The notes below the pieces were generated by a model. The model was not told the DNA's origin. It saw only the letters and a program-made list of their open reading frames with translations, and made no database searches. From Neelides folsomi (Eukaryota > Arthropoda > Collembola > Neelipleona > Neelidae): DNA of 64,000 nucleotides. Below, one piece after another: positions 1-10,117 of the stretch; positions within the stretch are counted from its first letter, which is position 1, and each line of letters opens with the position of its first letter. The translations under genes and the position numbers were made by a program. The stretch is from NCBI GenBank assembly GCA_034687125.1, contig JAQGBZ010000190.1, positions 57,249 through 121,248 of the forward strand. The letters are read 5' to 3'.

Positions 1-1405
1 ACTTGTATGGAAGATGGTGCTATATTTGAAACCGAAGAAGGCGAAAGTGATGGAAGAGATTGTCTTTTTTCTAATCTATCCAAACTTGTTCTGCGCGGTC
101 GTGAGTCTGACATTGACCCTTTGAAAAACAACGAGCATTTTTCTGTCGATTTCTTCACTAAGCTTCTCAAGAATTGTCCAAAAATTAAAGAGCTTCATTT
201 GACATGTTGGAGCAAAGACGGTCTCTCCATAGCTCTCAGAGGAATTGACGAAAATAGGGAAATTATCCCGAGCATTAACACATTGGATTTGGACGCTAGG
301 ATTTCAAAGGCCTGTATGAACAAATTGGCCGTTTACTCTAAGAAGCTTGGGATGAAATTGAAACACTTTAGCGTTCAAGGACTTGAAAAAGAAGCGGAAT
401 CTTTATTCAAAAATTTTCTTCATCTGCAGGTTTTTAACTCAATTTCAATTTTACTAAACTTTAAACTAACTTCTTTAGGATATTTTTAAGTTAATTTTTT
501 ATTAATTTTTTTATTAATATCATTCCAGGCAGATCATCTGGAATTTCTAGGAATTCAAGATTGGAAAAAACCAAAAATTTCAATAGCAATACCAAACCAA
601 ATGAAAAAGTTGAAGAAACTCCTCATTCAAGTGAAGTGCGAAGTTTCAAATTACAATCCTCTATTTTCATACCACAATCAATTCCCTGCTTTGAAGCATT
701 TTAAAGTTGTTGGTTTGCCTTCGGATCAAAGCCCAAGATCGCATCCTCCATCTGACCCCTTTTTTTCTCTTGAATCAAATCCAGAAGCATCTGATACACT
801 TGAAGGACTCTGTATTGGGTTTAAAAACCTCCCGACTTTTACATCCATTATGAGCATTTTCCCTTTCGTCAAGCAGCTTGAGATCACTTTTTATCAAATA
901 GTAAACATCACCAATTTGTGGAATGCTTCCACTTGGATAGACACACTCGAAGAAGTCATCATCATTATGGAGAGATCGGTGAAGAACGTCAACACCGTCA
1001 TCACTGGCGTCGCAACAGATGTAATTACAAGGTTCGCCGTGGAAAATAATTATACCCAGCAGAATCTCGGGGAATTTGTCACTGGTCCTTCAATCGGAAG
1101 TTTTAAAAAGTTGAGAGCTTTGAAATTCGAATGTACGGATAATATGGAAGAGAGACTGTCGGTTGGAAGAACCATCAATGATTTCACAGGATACTTTTTA
1201 CTCACTCAACTACCAAAACTTGACCATCTTGACATTTATTATCCATGCACGGTAGATTGAAAAATAAAACAAAATTTCCACATTAAAGAATTTTAATTTA
1301 TAAGATGAATTTTTAATAAAATGTTTTTTATTACAGATTACAAAGTATTGCAAGAATCGACTAAGAAAGAAAATTAGCCAAGTTCATATTAAACCGTTTG
1401 TTTAA
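1..1405 (+). CDS. Leucine-rich-repeat protein, 5'-partial (F-box/LRR-like)
   Basis: The gene is open at the left edge of the window, so its N-terminus is missing. Exons are 1-429, 529-1251 and 1337-1405, and both introns are phase 0. The protein shows irregular LRR-like segments such as LSKLVLRG, CPKIKELHLTC, INTLDLDA, FKKLRALKF and LPKLDHLDIYY. It has no signal peptide in view and no membrane segment. Reading straight through the second donor would stop at 1258. Splicing at 1252 (acg|gtagat) to the acceptor ending at 1336 instead adds 23 residues rich in Lys/Arg before TAA at 1403, which I prefer. Any F-box would lie upstream of the window and is not seen. Similar divergent LRR proteins are numerous in springtails; substrate and function are unknown. 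Confidence 0.7.
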
Positions 1406-2368
1406 AGATTTGAAATTATAATATTAAGATTTTACATTTCAACCGGCTGTGTTTATTCCGTCTGTTTTTGGGAAATGATTGTATAATACAGTGGATTCGA
1501 TAGGTGGGCAAACACGACAGATATTTAAGTAATTAATCGTTAATATTAATAGTACTTAAAACTGTTTAAATTTATAATTTCGACGCTTTAAATACATGTT
1601 ATTTCAAAAATGCATCACATTATAATTCTAGCCTTTTAGTTAAATGGGGAGTGGTTGTTGTTGTAATGGTTTGTCTTTTTAAATAGTTCGGTTTAATTTT
1701 ATTTTAATAATTTGGTTTTAATCCAATCCATAATATGTTTAAAATTGGACGTAAATAATTGTTATAACTTTTTTGATGCCATTGTATTTCTTCAGCCCTG
1801 TCTTCGGCACATTGTTATGTATTAATTTTAGAATTAAAACGAAAATGATTTAATTTAACTATAATTTTATTTATATTTGCCTCATTACATAATAGTCATC
1901 TTCTCATGATTGCGTTTAGTTCGATTAATTAATTAATCGCGTCTCAAAGATAGTACTAATTGTTGCTTATTAAGCATAGCGTCTTTGCCTATCATATTGG
2001 GAACCTCTAAATTTTATTTGGGCCATTTATTATCTCATTTATTGAGAATACACAAAATCATTTATTAAAGATATACATAGGTTTTCACTATACACTCGTC
2101 CACTCGTATCTATGATGTAAATGTAAAATGTACTTTATTTAACTTTTTGTTATAATGGACAATGGTTAATAAGAGATAGGAGATTGGAAATTCAATACAT
2201 TTCTAGCGACAAAACGCGGCTTTCTCACTATTTACGATTACAATATTTCTAATAAGTAAGAGTTGTAAGAGTGGAAAGTAAAAGTGCAAGTTAGGGTTAA
2301 TATTTTATAGTTAAGCACATGATTGCACTTCTTTTTACTTTTTGACTCTAGTTATACATTTAAGAATA
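1406..2368. other. Intergenic: LRR gene 3' end and FDXR upstream region
   Basis: AT-rich sequence without a coding signal. It must hold the 3' UTR of the LRR gene and the FDXR promoter. I see no repeat or RNA gene in it. Confidence 0.6.
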
Positions 2369-3958
2369 ATGTTCAATTTAAATAAAATGCCATTAAAGAT
2401 CAGACCATCAAACCTTAAAGTACTTTGCCGGCATTTACACAAAATATGCATTGTTGGGTCAGGACCTGCAGGTTTTTACGCAGCTCAACAACTTATAAAG
2501 GTACATTAAATGCTAAATCCATAATATTATAGATAATGATACTTGTAATATTTATATATTTTACAAATGTATAATTTCGTGCATATTCAGGGCAAAAAAG
2601 ATGTCAAAGTTGATATCTTTGAAAAGCTTCCTGTCCCATTTGGCCTCGTTCGCTACGGAGTTGCCCCCGACCATCCCGAAGTTAAAAATGTGATCAATAC
2701 TTTTCTCAATGTCTTGCAATCTCAATCAGTTCGGTTTTTTGGAAATTTGGAGATTGGGAAAGAAATCACATTTTCTCATCTTACGTCCCATTATGATGCT
2801 ATACTTTTAGTAAATTCTAAAATATGAATTCCAACACCAATAAATTCATCAATTATATTTTTTTATTTTGGACATAATTTAATAGCTGAATATTTTAATT
2901 TTGTTTAGTGTTATGGATCATCTGAAGATCGAAAACTTGGAATTCCCGGTGAAAAGGATGTGATTTCTGGTCGAGAATTTGTTGGATGGTACAACGGGTT
3001 ACCAGAGAATAAATCCTTAGGAATCGACCTCACAAAATCTTCAAGGGCTTTCATCATTGGACAAGGAAATGTAGCTTTAGACATTTGTAGAATCCTCTTA
3101 AGCCCTCTGGATTCTCTTGCGAGGACTGATATTAGTAAACATGCCTTTGAAGCCTTAATTTCATCTAAAGTGAAAGAAGTGTTTGTATTTGGACGAAGAG
3201 GACCACTCCAAGTAGCTTTTACAATCAAAGAACTCCGAGAACTCATAAATCTCCCCCGTGTTTCGACATTAATAAGCAATGGAGATTTCGGTGATTTCGA
3301 TGAAACCTCGTTGAGTCAAGTTCCAAGACCAAGGAAGAGATTGATGGAGCTTTTGTACAAAACATCAAATGAGAAGAAAGAATTGGAAGATAAGAAATTT
3401 CATTTGAAATTCTTTCGTTCTCCCCTTAAATATGAAAATGGTATTATGACCTTTGGAATCACGAAGCTTGATGGCGAAAGAGATATTTTAACGAGAGAAA
3501 CAGAAATTCTCGAATCAGATCTCGTATTCAGAAGTATAGGGTACAAAGGTCGCTGTCTCTTTCCGCAACTCCCATTCGATGAGAAAAGTGGAATAATTCC
3601 CAATGTAAATGGGAAAGTTGAAAGAGGTAAAAAATAGCTGAGATAATTTGCAAGTTTAATTTCATTCTCTTTCTTTTTATTAGGAATTTATTGCTCCGGT
3701 TGGCTCGCATCTGGTCCTCGAGGCGTGATTCTTTCAACAATGCAAGATGCATTTGTAGTAGCTAAGAAAATAATCGAAGATTTAGATTTAGGAGATAAAT
3801 TGAATCGAAATGACAATGACATTATTGATTTATTACCCAAAGACAAGATGATCACGACATTTAAAGATTATCTTAAAATCGCAGAGTTTGAGAAGAAGAG
3901 TGGAACAAAAGTAGTGACTATAGATGAGATGTTAAAGATTGCCAAAAATGGTAGTTAA
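2369..3958 (+). CDS. FDXR: NADPH:adrenodoxin oxidoreductase, mitochondrial (ferredoxin reductase)
   Basis: This FAD enzyme passes electrons from NADPH to mitochondrial ferredoxin, for Fe-S cluster, heme and steroid/P450 chemistry. Exons are 2369-2500, 2591-2809, 2909-3626 and 3684-3958. They join in frame to 447 residues, close to the usual 450-490. The first ~25 residues are Lys/Arg/His-rich, as expected of a mitochondrial presequence. The FAD-binding motif GSGPAG is at residues 30-35, followed by the family hallmarks PVPFGLVRYGVAPDHPEVK and LGIPGE. The NADPH-binding motif GQGNVALD starts at about residue 168, and GWLASGPRGVI is near residue 362. I chose ATG 2369; a second in-frame ATG lies six codons on. 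No defect is visible. Confidence 0.95.
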
Positions 3959-4397
3959 TTTGTGCTAATTAAATTATTATTTTTTTCTATAAACTATATT
4001 TAATTACTTTCATCAATATAATGGGATATTCATATAATATTTAATTGTTGTTGGTCGTTTTTTTCGAAAAACATAAAATTAACCATAAATTAATTTTATT
4101 CCATATTTGGCTCCATAAAAGCAATTCATTAGATCGCCAGGGTATTATGAAACATTAATTCTTGCTTGTTGACTAAAAACTGATCCGTTTTACACGCCTA
4201 ATATAAAATCCGAGGTTGTTTTTTCACAGAACATTTTTCTTCGTTCTAAAATTTTAAATAGCAATTTTAATTAACTAATCGATTAAATAGTGTAGAGTCA
4301 TTAACGCCAATTGACATCGTAGTTTTTATGCATACGGATTTTTCATATTATAATCGAGTATAGCAATACAAAAGGTGTTCTCACCTCAAAAGAGAAA
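3959..4397. other. Intergenic between FDXR and DCUN1D copy A
   Basis: AT-rich, no coding signal. It contains the FDXR 3' end and the 5' UTR of DCUN1D copy A; the end of the latter is purine-rich (aaaagagaaa) directly before the ATG. Confidence 0.55.
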
Positions 4398-5917
4398 ATG
4401 GTGAGTGGATTAAATAAGATTAAAATTTAATTTTGCGAAGGACAAGGTCAATATTTATTTATAGCATCGTGGTTCCAATCGCTATTAATTGTTTATCTAT
4501 TTAGCACAAATTGAAGTCCTCACAGAGAGATAAGGTGAAGAGGTTTCTCTCCTTCACCCAAACTACGGAGACGACGGCGATCCATTGTCTTAGCCAGCAC
4601 GAATGGAAACTCGAACTCGCTTCCGACGCTTATTTTCAAAATCCTGAGATTTATTACAGAGAAGGAAGTCAGCCGACTCATAACAGCAAAACGACTTCAG
4701 TTACAGTTGATAGAAAAAGGGTCGATCAGATCTTTAACAAATACAAAGGTGAGTCACCATTAAACTATGCAACGTGGTCGTAATAGAGTCATTTTAATTA
4801 AAGGAAATTTATCTTGGATTTCTATTAAATAATGTAACTTTGAAAGATTATATGATATAGTGCCCCATATAGGTATTTTGTGACTAGATTTAAATTATTT
4901 GAATGGGTTAGTTTATTACCCTATATTCTATAAACAATAACATTTAGTGTTAATGACCCCGATCAATGGCGCTTTAATCCTTTGTTTAAAACATACTATC
5001 AGTATTTATTTACACATTTGTTCTTATTGTTCTTTAATTCATACTTTGAACAATTTAATGACAGTACCAAGTCAAAGAGTTTAGGTTATTAGATTATTAA
5101 ATTTAAAATTAATTTAAAATTAATTTAAAATTAAACCGAATAAAAAGTTTATTGAAAAATTTATTTCCATTAATTTAATTTTTTAGATCCGAACGAGTAC
5201 GAGAAAATGGGAGCTGAAGGAATTTACCGGTTTTTGACAGACCTTTCATTATCTCCCGATAGCCGCCTTGTACTAATACTTGCATGGAAGATGCGAGCCG
5301 GAACTCAATGTGAATTTACCAGAGATGAGTTCCAGCATGGATTTTATGATTTAGCGTAAATCTCCATATCCATTAAATCTTATTTAATGAAAATACTGTT
5401 ATTGATTTTAAATTAATTTCTCAAATGTTATTCTTTCAGAGTTGATAGCTTAGACAAATTAAAAAGCAAATTGATAGCAGCCGAGTCCGAAACATTGCGT
5501 GATCCTGGGAAGTTTAGAGATTTGTACGTTTTCTCCTTCTCCTATGCCAAGAATCCTACTCAAAAAGGAATTGAGTTGGATATGGCAATTCCTTATTGGA
5601 ATATTCTCCTTAATGGCCGTTTCCATTTGCTTGCACTTTGGACACAGTTTTTGAATGTAAATGTTTTCCCTTATTTTGATGATCTATAATTCTATAATAA
5701 TAAAAATCATTTTTTAATTGATTTTTTTGTTCTCTTATAGGAGCAACATAAGCGTTCAATCCCTCGCGATACTTGGATTCTCCTTCTCGACTTTTCAACC
5801 ACAATCTCACCCGATTTGGTTAACTATGATGAAGAAGGAGCATGGCCCGTACTCATTGATGATTTCGTTGAATGGGCGAGACCTCGGCTCACTAATTCCA
5901 CATCTTCAACGTCTTAA
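4398..5917 (+). CDS. DCUN1D1: DCN1-like protein 1 (cullin neddylation co-E3), copy A
   Basis: DCUN1D proteins bind cullins and the NEDD8-loaded UBC12 E2 and speed up cullin neddylation. Exons are 4398-4400 (the ATG alone), 4505-4748, 5187-5355, 5440-5656 and 5741-5917, giving 269 residues against ~259 in vertebrates. The N-terminus ([18 protein letters not shown]) and the [20 protein letters not shown] stretch form the UBA domain. The PONY/DCN1 domain runs from about residue 75 to the end. The cullin-contact residues known as the DAD patch appear intact in LLLDFS and [16 protein letters not shown]. The first intron sits directly after the start codon. It is tail-to-tail with AK1 copy A (335 bp between stops), and the pair is duplicated at 7.9-10.1 kb. 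Confidence 0.94.
5100..5132. repeat. 11-bp tandem repeat, three perfect copies
   Basis: The unit AATTTAAAATT occurs three times head to tail inside the second intron of DCUN1D copy A. Most likely simple AT-rich slippage. Confidence 0.85.
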
Positions 5918-6251
5918 CAAACAATTGGTGAAGTCTAGCTCCTCTCAAATACTTACTAAATTAAATATTAAATCTACCTTCTTTTCATTTTCTCCTTTCA
6001 CAATTAAACTCCTTTCCTCTTATTGTCGGAGATGAGATAAATAAAAAAATATTTACAATATTCAGGTCTATTTTATTCTTTTTTTAATCATCATAGCAAA
6101 GGCAAGTACAAGAAAGAAAACGTGGCATCAAAAGGCAATATTAAAAAGCATATTTATGTATTTGTAGATTTTAAAGTCTTAACTTATTTTTTAAAAAAAT
6201 ATTCTATTAAATTATTAATATAGGAAATCATTTTTGAAAGTCAGTGAGCAT
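5918..6251. other. Convergent 3' gap between DCUN1D copy A and AK1 copy A
   Basis: 334 bp between two stop codons of opposing genes. It must carry both 3' UTRs. A possible AATAAA for the plus gene lies near 6038 (agataaataaaaaa). Confidence 0.5.
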
Positions 6252-7209
6252 TTAAATAGGAACTTGTTTTCCATTGGCTTCAAGGCATTTGTTAACTTCC
6301 TCACAACACTTTTCAAATATTTGATCCGTCGGTCCTTCAGCATTGATCGTCACAACTTTGCTTTTATATTTTTTAATTACTGGCTCGGAGACTTTATGAA
6401 AGGTGTTGACTCTATATTTTATTGCCTCTTCCGACGAGTCGTCCGCTCTTCCTGATGTTTTGGCTCGTTTCGTTAAACGCTTGATCATCGTCTCATCACT
6501 AACTTCAAAATAAATGATGAGCGAAGGAGAACAAATCTGTTAAATTAGACAAAAAAACTTTGAACTTTTGTTCATTTGCCATATTCTAATTACTTTATTT
6601 AATTGATCAGTTAAATAACATATCCTGTGTAACATACTGGTATAATTATATTTTTGTATTTAAGTATATCTGTAAATATCATGATTGTACTTGTTTTTCA
6701 AATTCATCAGCTTGTTCTAATTCTCTTGGATAACCATCAATGAGATATCCAGGGACTGCCGGAAGTTTAATGACCATTGCGTTCTTCAAGATCTCGAGGA
6801 CAATTTCTTTAGACACGATTTCGCCCTTTGCCATTGTTTCTTCAACGACCATTCCAATGTCTGTTTGAGCTGTGACTTCTTCTCGTAGCAAATCTCCGGA
6901 ACTGATGTGACAAAATTTATATCTTTCGACCAACATTGTGCATTGGGTTCCTTTCCCCGACCCAGGACCGCCCAAGACCCAAATCACGGGAATTTTATTC
7001 TTCTTCATATCATCAAGAAGCTAAAGAAAAAACGAAAGCGGTCAACATTATTAATTATTACAATATAGAAGAAAATTCTTGGTAAAATATTCATTGGTTT
7101 ACCTAAACTTATCACGATTAATAAAGTAATATACAGGTAAAGATACCCGTTTCCTCGTACGTCGTACCTTTTCTGGAGATGTGGAGCTTTTCCCTAAGCA
7201 AGGTCCCAT
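6252..7209 (-). CDS. AK1: Adenylate kinase isoenzyme 1-type, copy A
   Basis: AK1 catalyses ATP + AMP = 2 ADP in the cytosol. Exons on the minus strand are 7168-7209, 6691-7020 and 6252-6536, all phase 0, giving 218 residues (human AK1 has 194). The P-loop GGPGSGKGTQ is at 31-40, the NMP-binding SSGDLLREE follows, and the DGYPRELEQ signature has Asp109. The short LID KRAKTSGRADD carries Arg148 and Arg154, and Arg166 follows, so the catalytic arginines are present. A separate 14-codon first exon gives the N-terminus MGPCLGKSSTSPEK. This resembles the extra N-terminus of the vertebrate membrane form AK1-beta, but Pro3 argues against N-myristoylation. It looks like a working enzyme. It is paired tail-to-tail with DCUN1D copy A. 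Confidence 0.93.
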
Positions 7210-7890
7210 TTTCAGATTTTATCTGCCTTTAATTTCGATAATTATGGCAAATAAGTAAGCTGTATCGGTGGCTGTACAATCTCTTCAGCAGTTTAGTACA
7301 AAAAATACAAACGGTTTGAGCTTGAAGTTCAATTTTAATTTTAATTAACCGAACTTCAATTTTAATACATTTCGGGATTCGGGTGATTTTTGATGTTCAA
7401 AATTTTTAATTTTTATTTAAAGTGTTATTAAAATAAGAGCTACCATGCATGCATATTAGAATTTTGATGTTCTTTATGTATTTCATTGTTTCATTACGAT
7501 TTGAGACAAATAAAATGGTAAACGATAATTTCCGCTATATTCCCGGTGAATTTAAAATATTTTATAACGTCAAAGTGTCAAATATTACGTAATGTTTACG
7601 TTATTGTTATTTATTACATTATTATGATTTAAAAATCATTATAAAATCTTGATGTTATAGGATTCTGTATTTCATAATAAAAGTAGCAGTTTTTTCACAA
7701 AAAGTTCTTGAGACACACTTCGTGCTGAGAACAAAATTAGAACGAGAAGTGATCGGGAATTGGAGAGAGATTGGAGTTGCAACGAGAGAAATCGTGAAGG
7801 GGAACTATTTTTCAATTAAATTCTAACTTGTAAGCTCTCAATTTCATATTTTGATTGGACCCGTGAATTAAAAGACCCAAAGAAATTGAA
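7210..7890. promoter_or_regulatory. Divergent upstream region, AK1 copy A / DCUN1D copy B
   Basis: 681 bp between two divergently oriented start codons, and also the junction between the two duplicated units. I searched it by eye for a UBA-coding exon belonging to DCUN1D copy B and saw none. The last ~200 bp look like a 5' UTR (purine-rich, no open frame). Confidence 0.5.
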
Positions 7891-8870
7891 ATGGCTCAGA
7901 AAAACTCATTAATCACTTTAGATAAGAAAAAGGTCGAAACGATATTCAACAAATACAAAGGCAATTAAAAATATAGTTTTAATATTGAAATATATTAATT
8001 ATTTAATATTAATATTTAATATTGAAATTGAACCATATTTTCCAGACCCAACTGAAATGGACAAAATTGTAGGGGATGGAATTTGTCGGTTCATTCAAGA
8101 TGTTTCGTTGAAGGTCGAAAGTCGGCTTTTGCTCATCCTCGCTTGGAAAATGCGGGCCAAAACCCAATGCTTGTTTACAAGAGAGGAATTCCAACAAGGA
8201 TTTTATGAATTAGGGTAATTAATTTTTTAATTGAATTAACCAATTAAAATTTTGAAATTATATATAAATTATAAAATTCTAATAAACAATACAATACATG
8301 TTTTAATTATATGGGTTTTACGAAATTTTAGAGTTGATTCACTTGATAAACTAAAGAAAAGATTGGAAGTCGTTGATGTTGAAGTCATGAATGATCCGAC
8401 AAAGTTTAGAGATTTGTACGTTTTTGCATTTTCTTATGCTAAAAACCACACTCAGAACGGGATTGAATTGGAGATGGCAATTCCTTACTGGAAAATCCTT
8501 CTTGAAGGACGCTTCCCTTTACTTGCCCTTTGGAACCAGTTTTTAATTGTAAACTTAATGCTAAATTTGAATAATTAAATACATACACAGATAATCTCAG
8601 ATCATAAAAACTTATTTAATTCATAATTTAATATCATGTATTAAAAAATTTGTTTAGGAGCTTCACAATAAGCGAACCATTTCTCGAGACACTTGGATTC
8701 TCCTCCTGGATTTCTCCATGACTGTATCTGAGGATTTGACCAACTATGACGAAGAAGGAGCTTGGCCGGTTCTCATTGATGACTTTGTTGAATGGGCGAG
8801 ACAGACAGATCCAGAAGATCGTTTTTGCAACTCCAAATGCATAAACTCCAAGACTTTCCAATCGCATTAA
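7891..8870 (+). CDS. DCN1-like protein, copy B, lacking the UBA domain
   Basis: Tandem paralogue of the DCUN1D1 gene at 4.4-5.9 kb. Exons are 7891-7960, 8046-8214, 8332-8548 and 8658-8870, giving 222 residues. The two middle coding exons are exactly as long as in copy A (169 and 217 bp) with the same phases. The protein starts [23 protein letters not shown], so the PONY domain follows almost at once and the ~60-residue UBA is absent. The DAD patch is retained ([21 protein letters not shown]). The C-terminus diverges after WAR. The first intron begins AAAG|GCAATT, a GC-AG intron where copy A has GT-AG. It should still bind cullin but lacks ubiquitin/UBA functions, like the UBA-less DCUN1D4/5 class. 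Confidence 0.88.
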
Positions 8871-9101
8871 ATAAATTAATAATCCCAATAAATTGATCTA
8901 TGAACGTTTTTTCAACAATTAACTTGTTTTTTATTTATCTCACTCAAAGTCAGATCAAGAGGCAGTTTTTACATTGTTAACTTGTAATTGTTAACAATGT
9001 TAACAATTGTAGGAGGACAATTATGACAATAGACATTAGAATCATTGGTCAGTCGTTACTTTTTTATTTTGTTTCGCTAGGAGAAATATTAATTAAAATT
9101 G
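8871..9101. other. Convergent 3' gap of the second pair, with a hairpin
   Basis: 231 bp between opposing stop codons. CATTGTTAAC (8972-8981) and GTTAACAATG (8990-8999) form a perfect 10-bp inverted repeat with an 8-base loop. Candidate AATAAA signals for the plus gene lie directly after its stop. Confidence 0.55.
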
Positions 9102-10117
9102 TTAATTTGCCGGTGGATCAGCGGGAGGCGGAGGAGGCGGCGGTGGGGGAGATGCTGATTGAGCTGGAGAAGCAATTTTGCTCATGGCGTCACAACACTT
9201 CTGGAAAATTTCTTCCATTGATGCTTCACCGTTGATCTTTACGACTTTATCTGAATATTGCTTGAAGACGGGTTCGGAGATTTGATGGAAAATGTCAATT
9301 CGGTTCCTAATCATCTCTGGGGTATCATCATAGCGATTTAATGCTTCAGCTCGCTTCTCTGATTTATCCATCATTGTGTCATCAGTCACATCTAAATAGA
9401 GGATGATGGCTGGAGAACCGATCTTTTTAAATAGAAAAATAATAATTAATAATTAATAGAAAAATTATAATAAAATAACAGATTAAGGCATTAAATTGTC
9501 CCTTAATTCTCTAAACTCTTTTAGTCCTATTTCACCATTGCATTATTTAGTATGTTATTTGGAACTGTTTTTAAGTTTAATTTTAATTGTTAATAAATAT
9601 GGTCAAATAGTAATTTTCAAGTAATTAATATAAATTAAACTTTAATAGTATTTAATATTTTATTACCTGATCTTCAAAGTCTTCAGCTTGTTGGACTTCT
9701 CTTGGATAGCCATTAACTAAGAATCCTTTTGCTCCGGGGAGTCTGTCAAGCATTGCATTCTTGAGGATCTCGAGGACAATATCTCTTGGGACAAGTTCTC
9801 CCTTGGCCATCACTTCTTGAATGACCATTCCAATGTCAGTCTGAGCCGTTACTTCTTCTCGGAGTAAATCCCCACTGCAGACATGAACAAAATTGTATCT
9901 TTCCACGAGCATTTTACATTGAGTTCCTTTCCCTGACCCTGGACCTCCGAGAACCCACACAATGGGAGTTTTAGCTTTTCTCATGTCCGCAAGAAGCTAA
10001 ACAATCCAAAACAATTAAATATAAAATAATTAATTTAATGTGTCAACAAATACATTAAAATCTTTGGTTTTTTACCTTGTCAGGACCATTGGAGGTTTTT
10101 CCAAGACAGGGTCCCAT
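9102..10117 (-). CDS. Adenylate kinase 1-like, copy B, altered active site and polyproline tail
   Basis: Tandem paralogue of AK1 copy A. Exons on the minus strand are 10076-10117, 9667-9996 and 9102-9422, giving 230 residues. The first two exons are exactly as long as in copy A (42 and 330 bp). The P-loop GGPGSGKGTQ (31-40) and SGDLLREE are kept. The normally invariant Asp of the DGYPR signature is Asn109 here (FLVNGYPREVQQ). In the LID, copy A's KRAKTSGRADD becomes KRAEALNRYDD, and Arg144 becomes Lys, while Arg148, Arg154 and Arg165 remain. The C-terminus carries nine consecutive prolines then ADPPAN. It may be a weakened or specialised kinase, or mainly a nucleotide-binding protein. The frame is intact, so it is not a pseudogene by sequence. 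Confidence 0.88.

Noticed and set aside
2911-3752. Minus-strand frames across the FDXR gene
   Set aside because: Shadows of FDXR exon 3; the plus-strand frame carries the NADPH-binding motif.
7891-8870. DCUN1D copy B as a pseudogene
   Set aside because: Only the GC donor is unusual. All other exons keep phase, length and conserved residues, so it is more likely a functional UBA-less gene.
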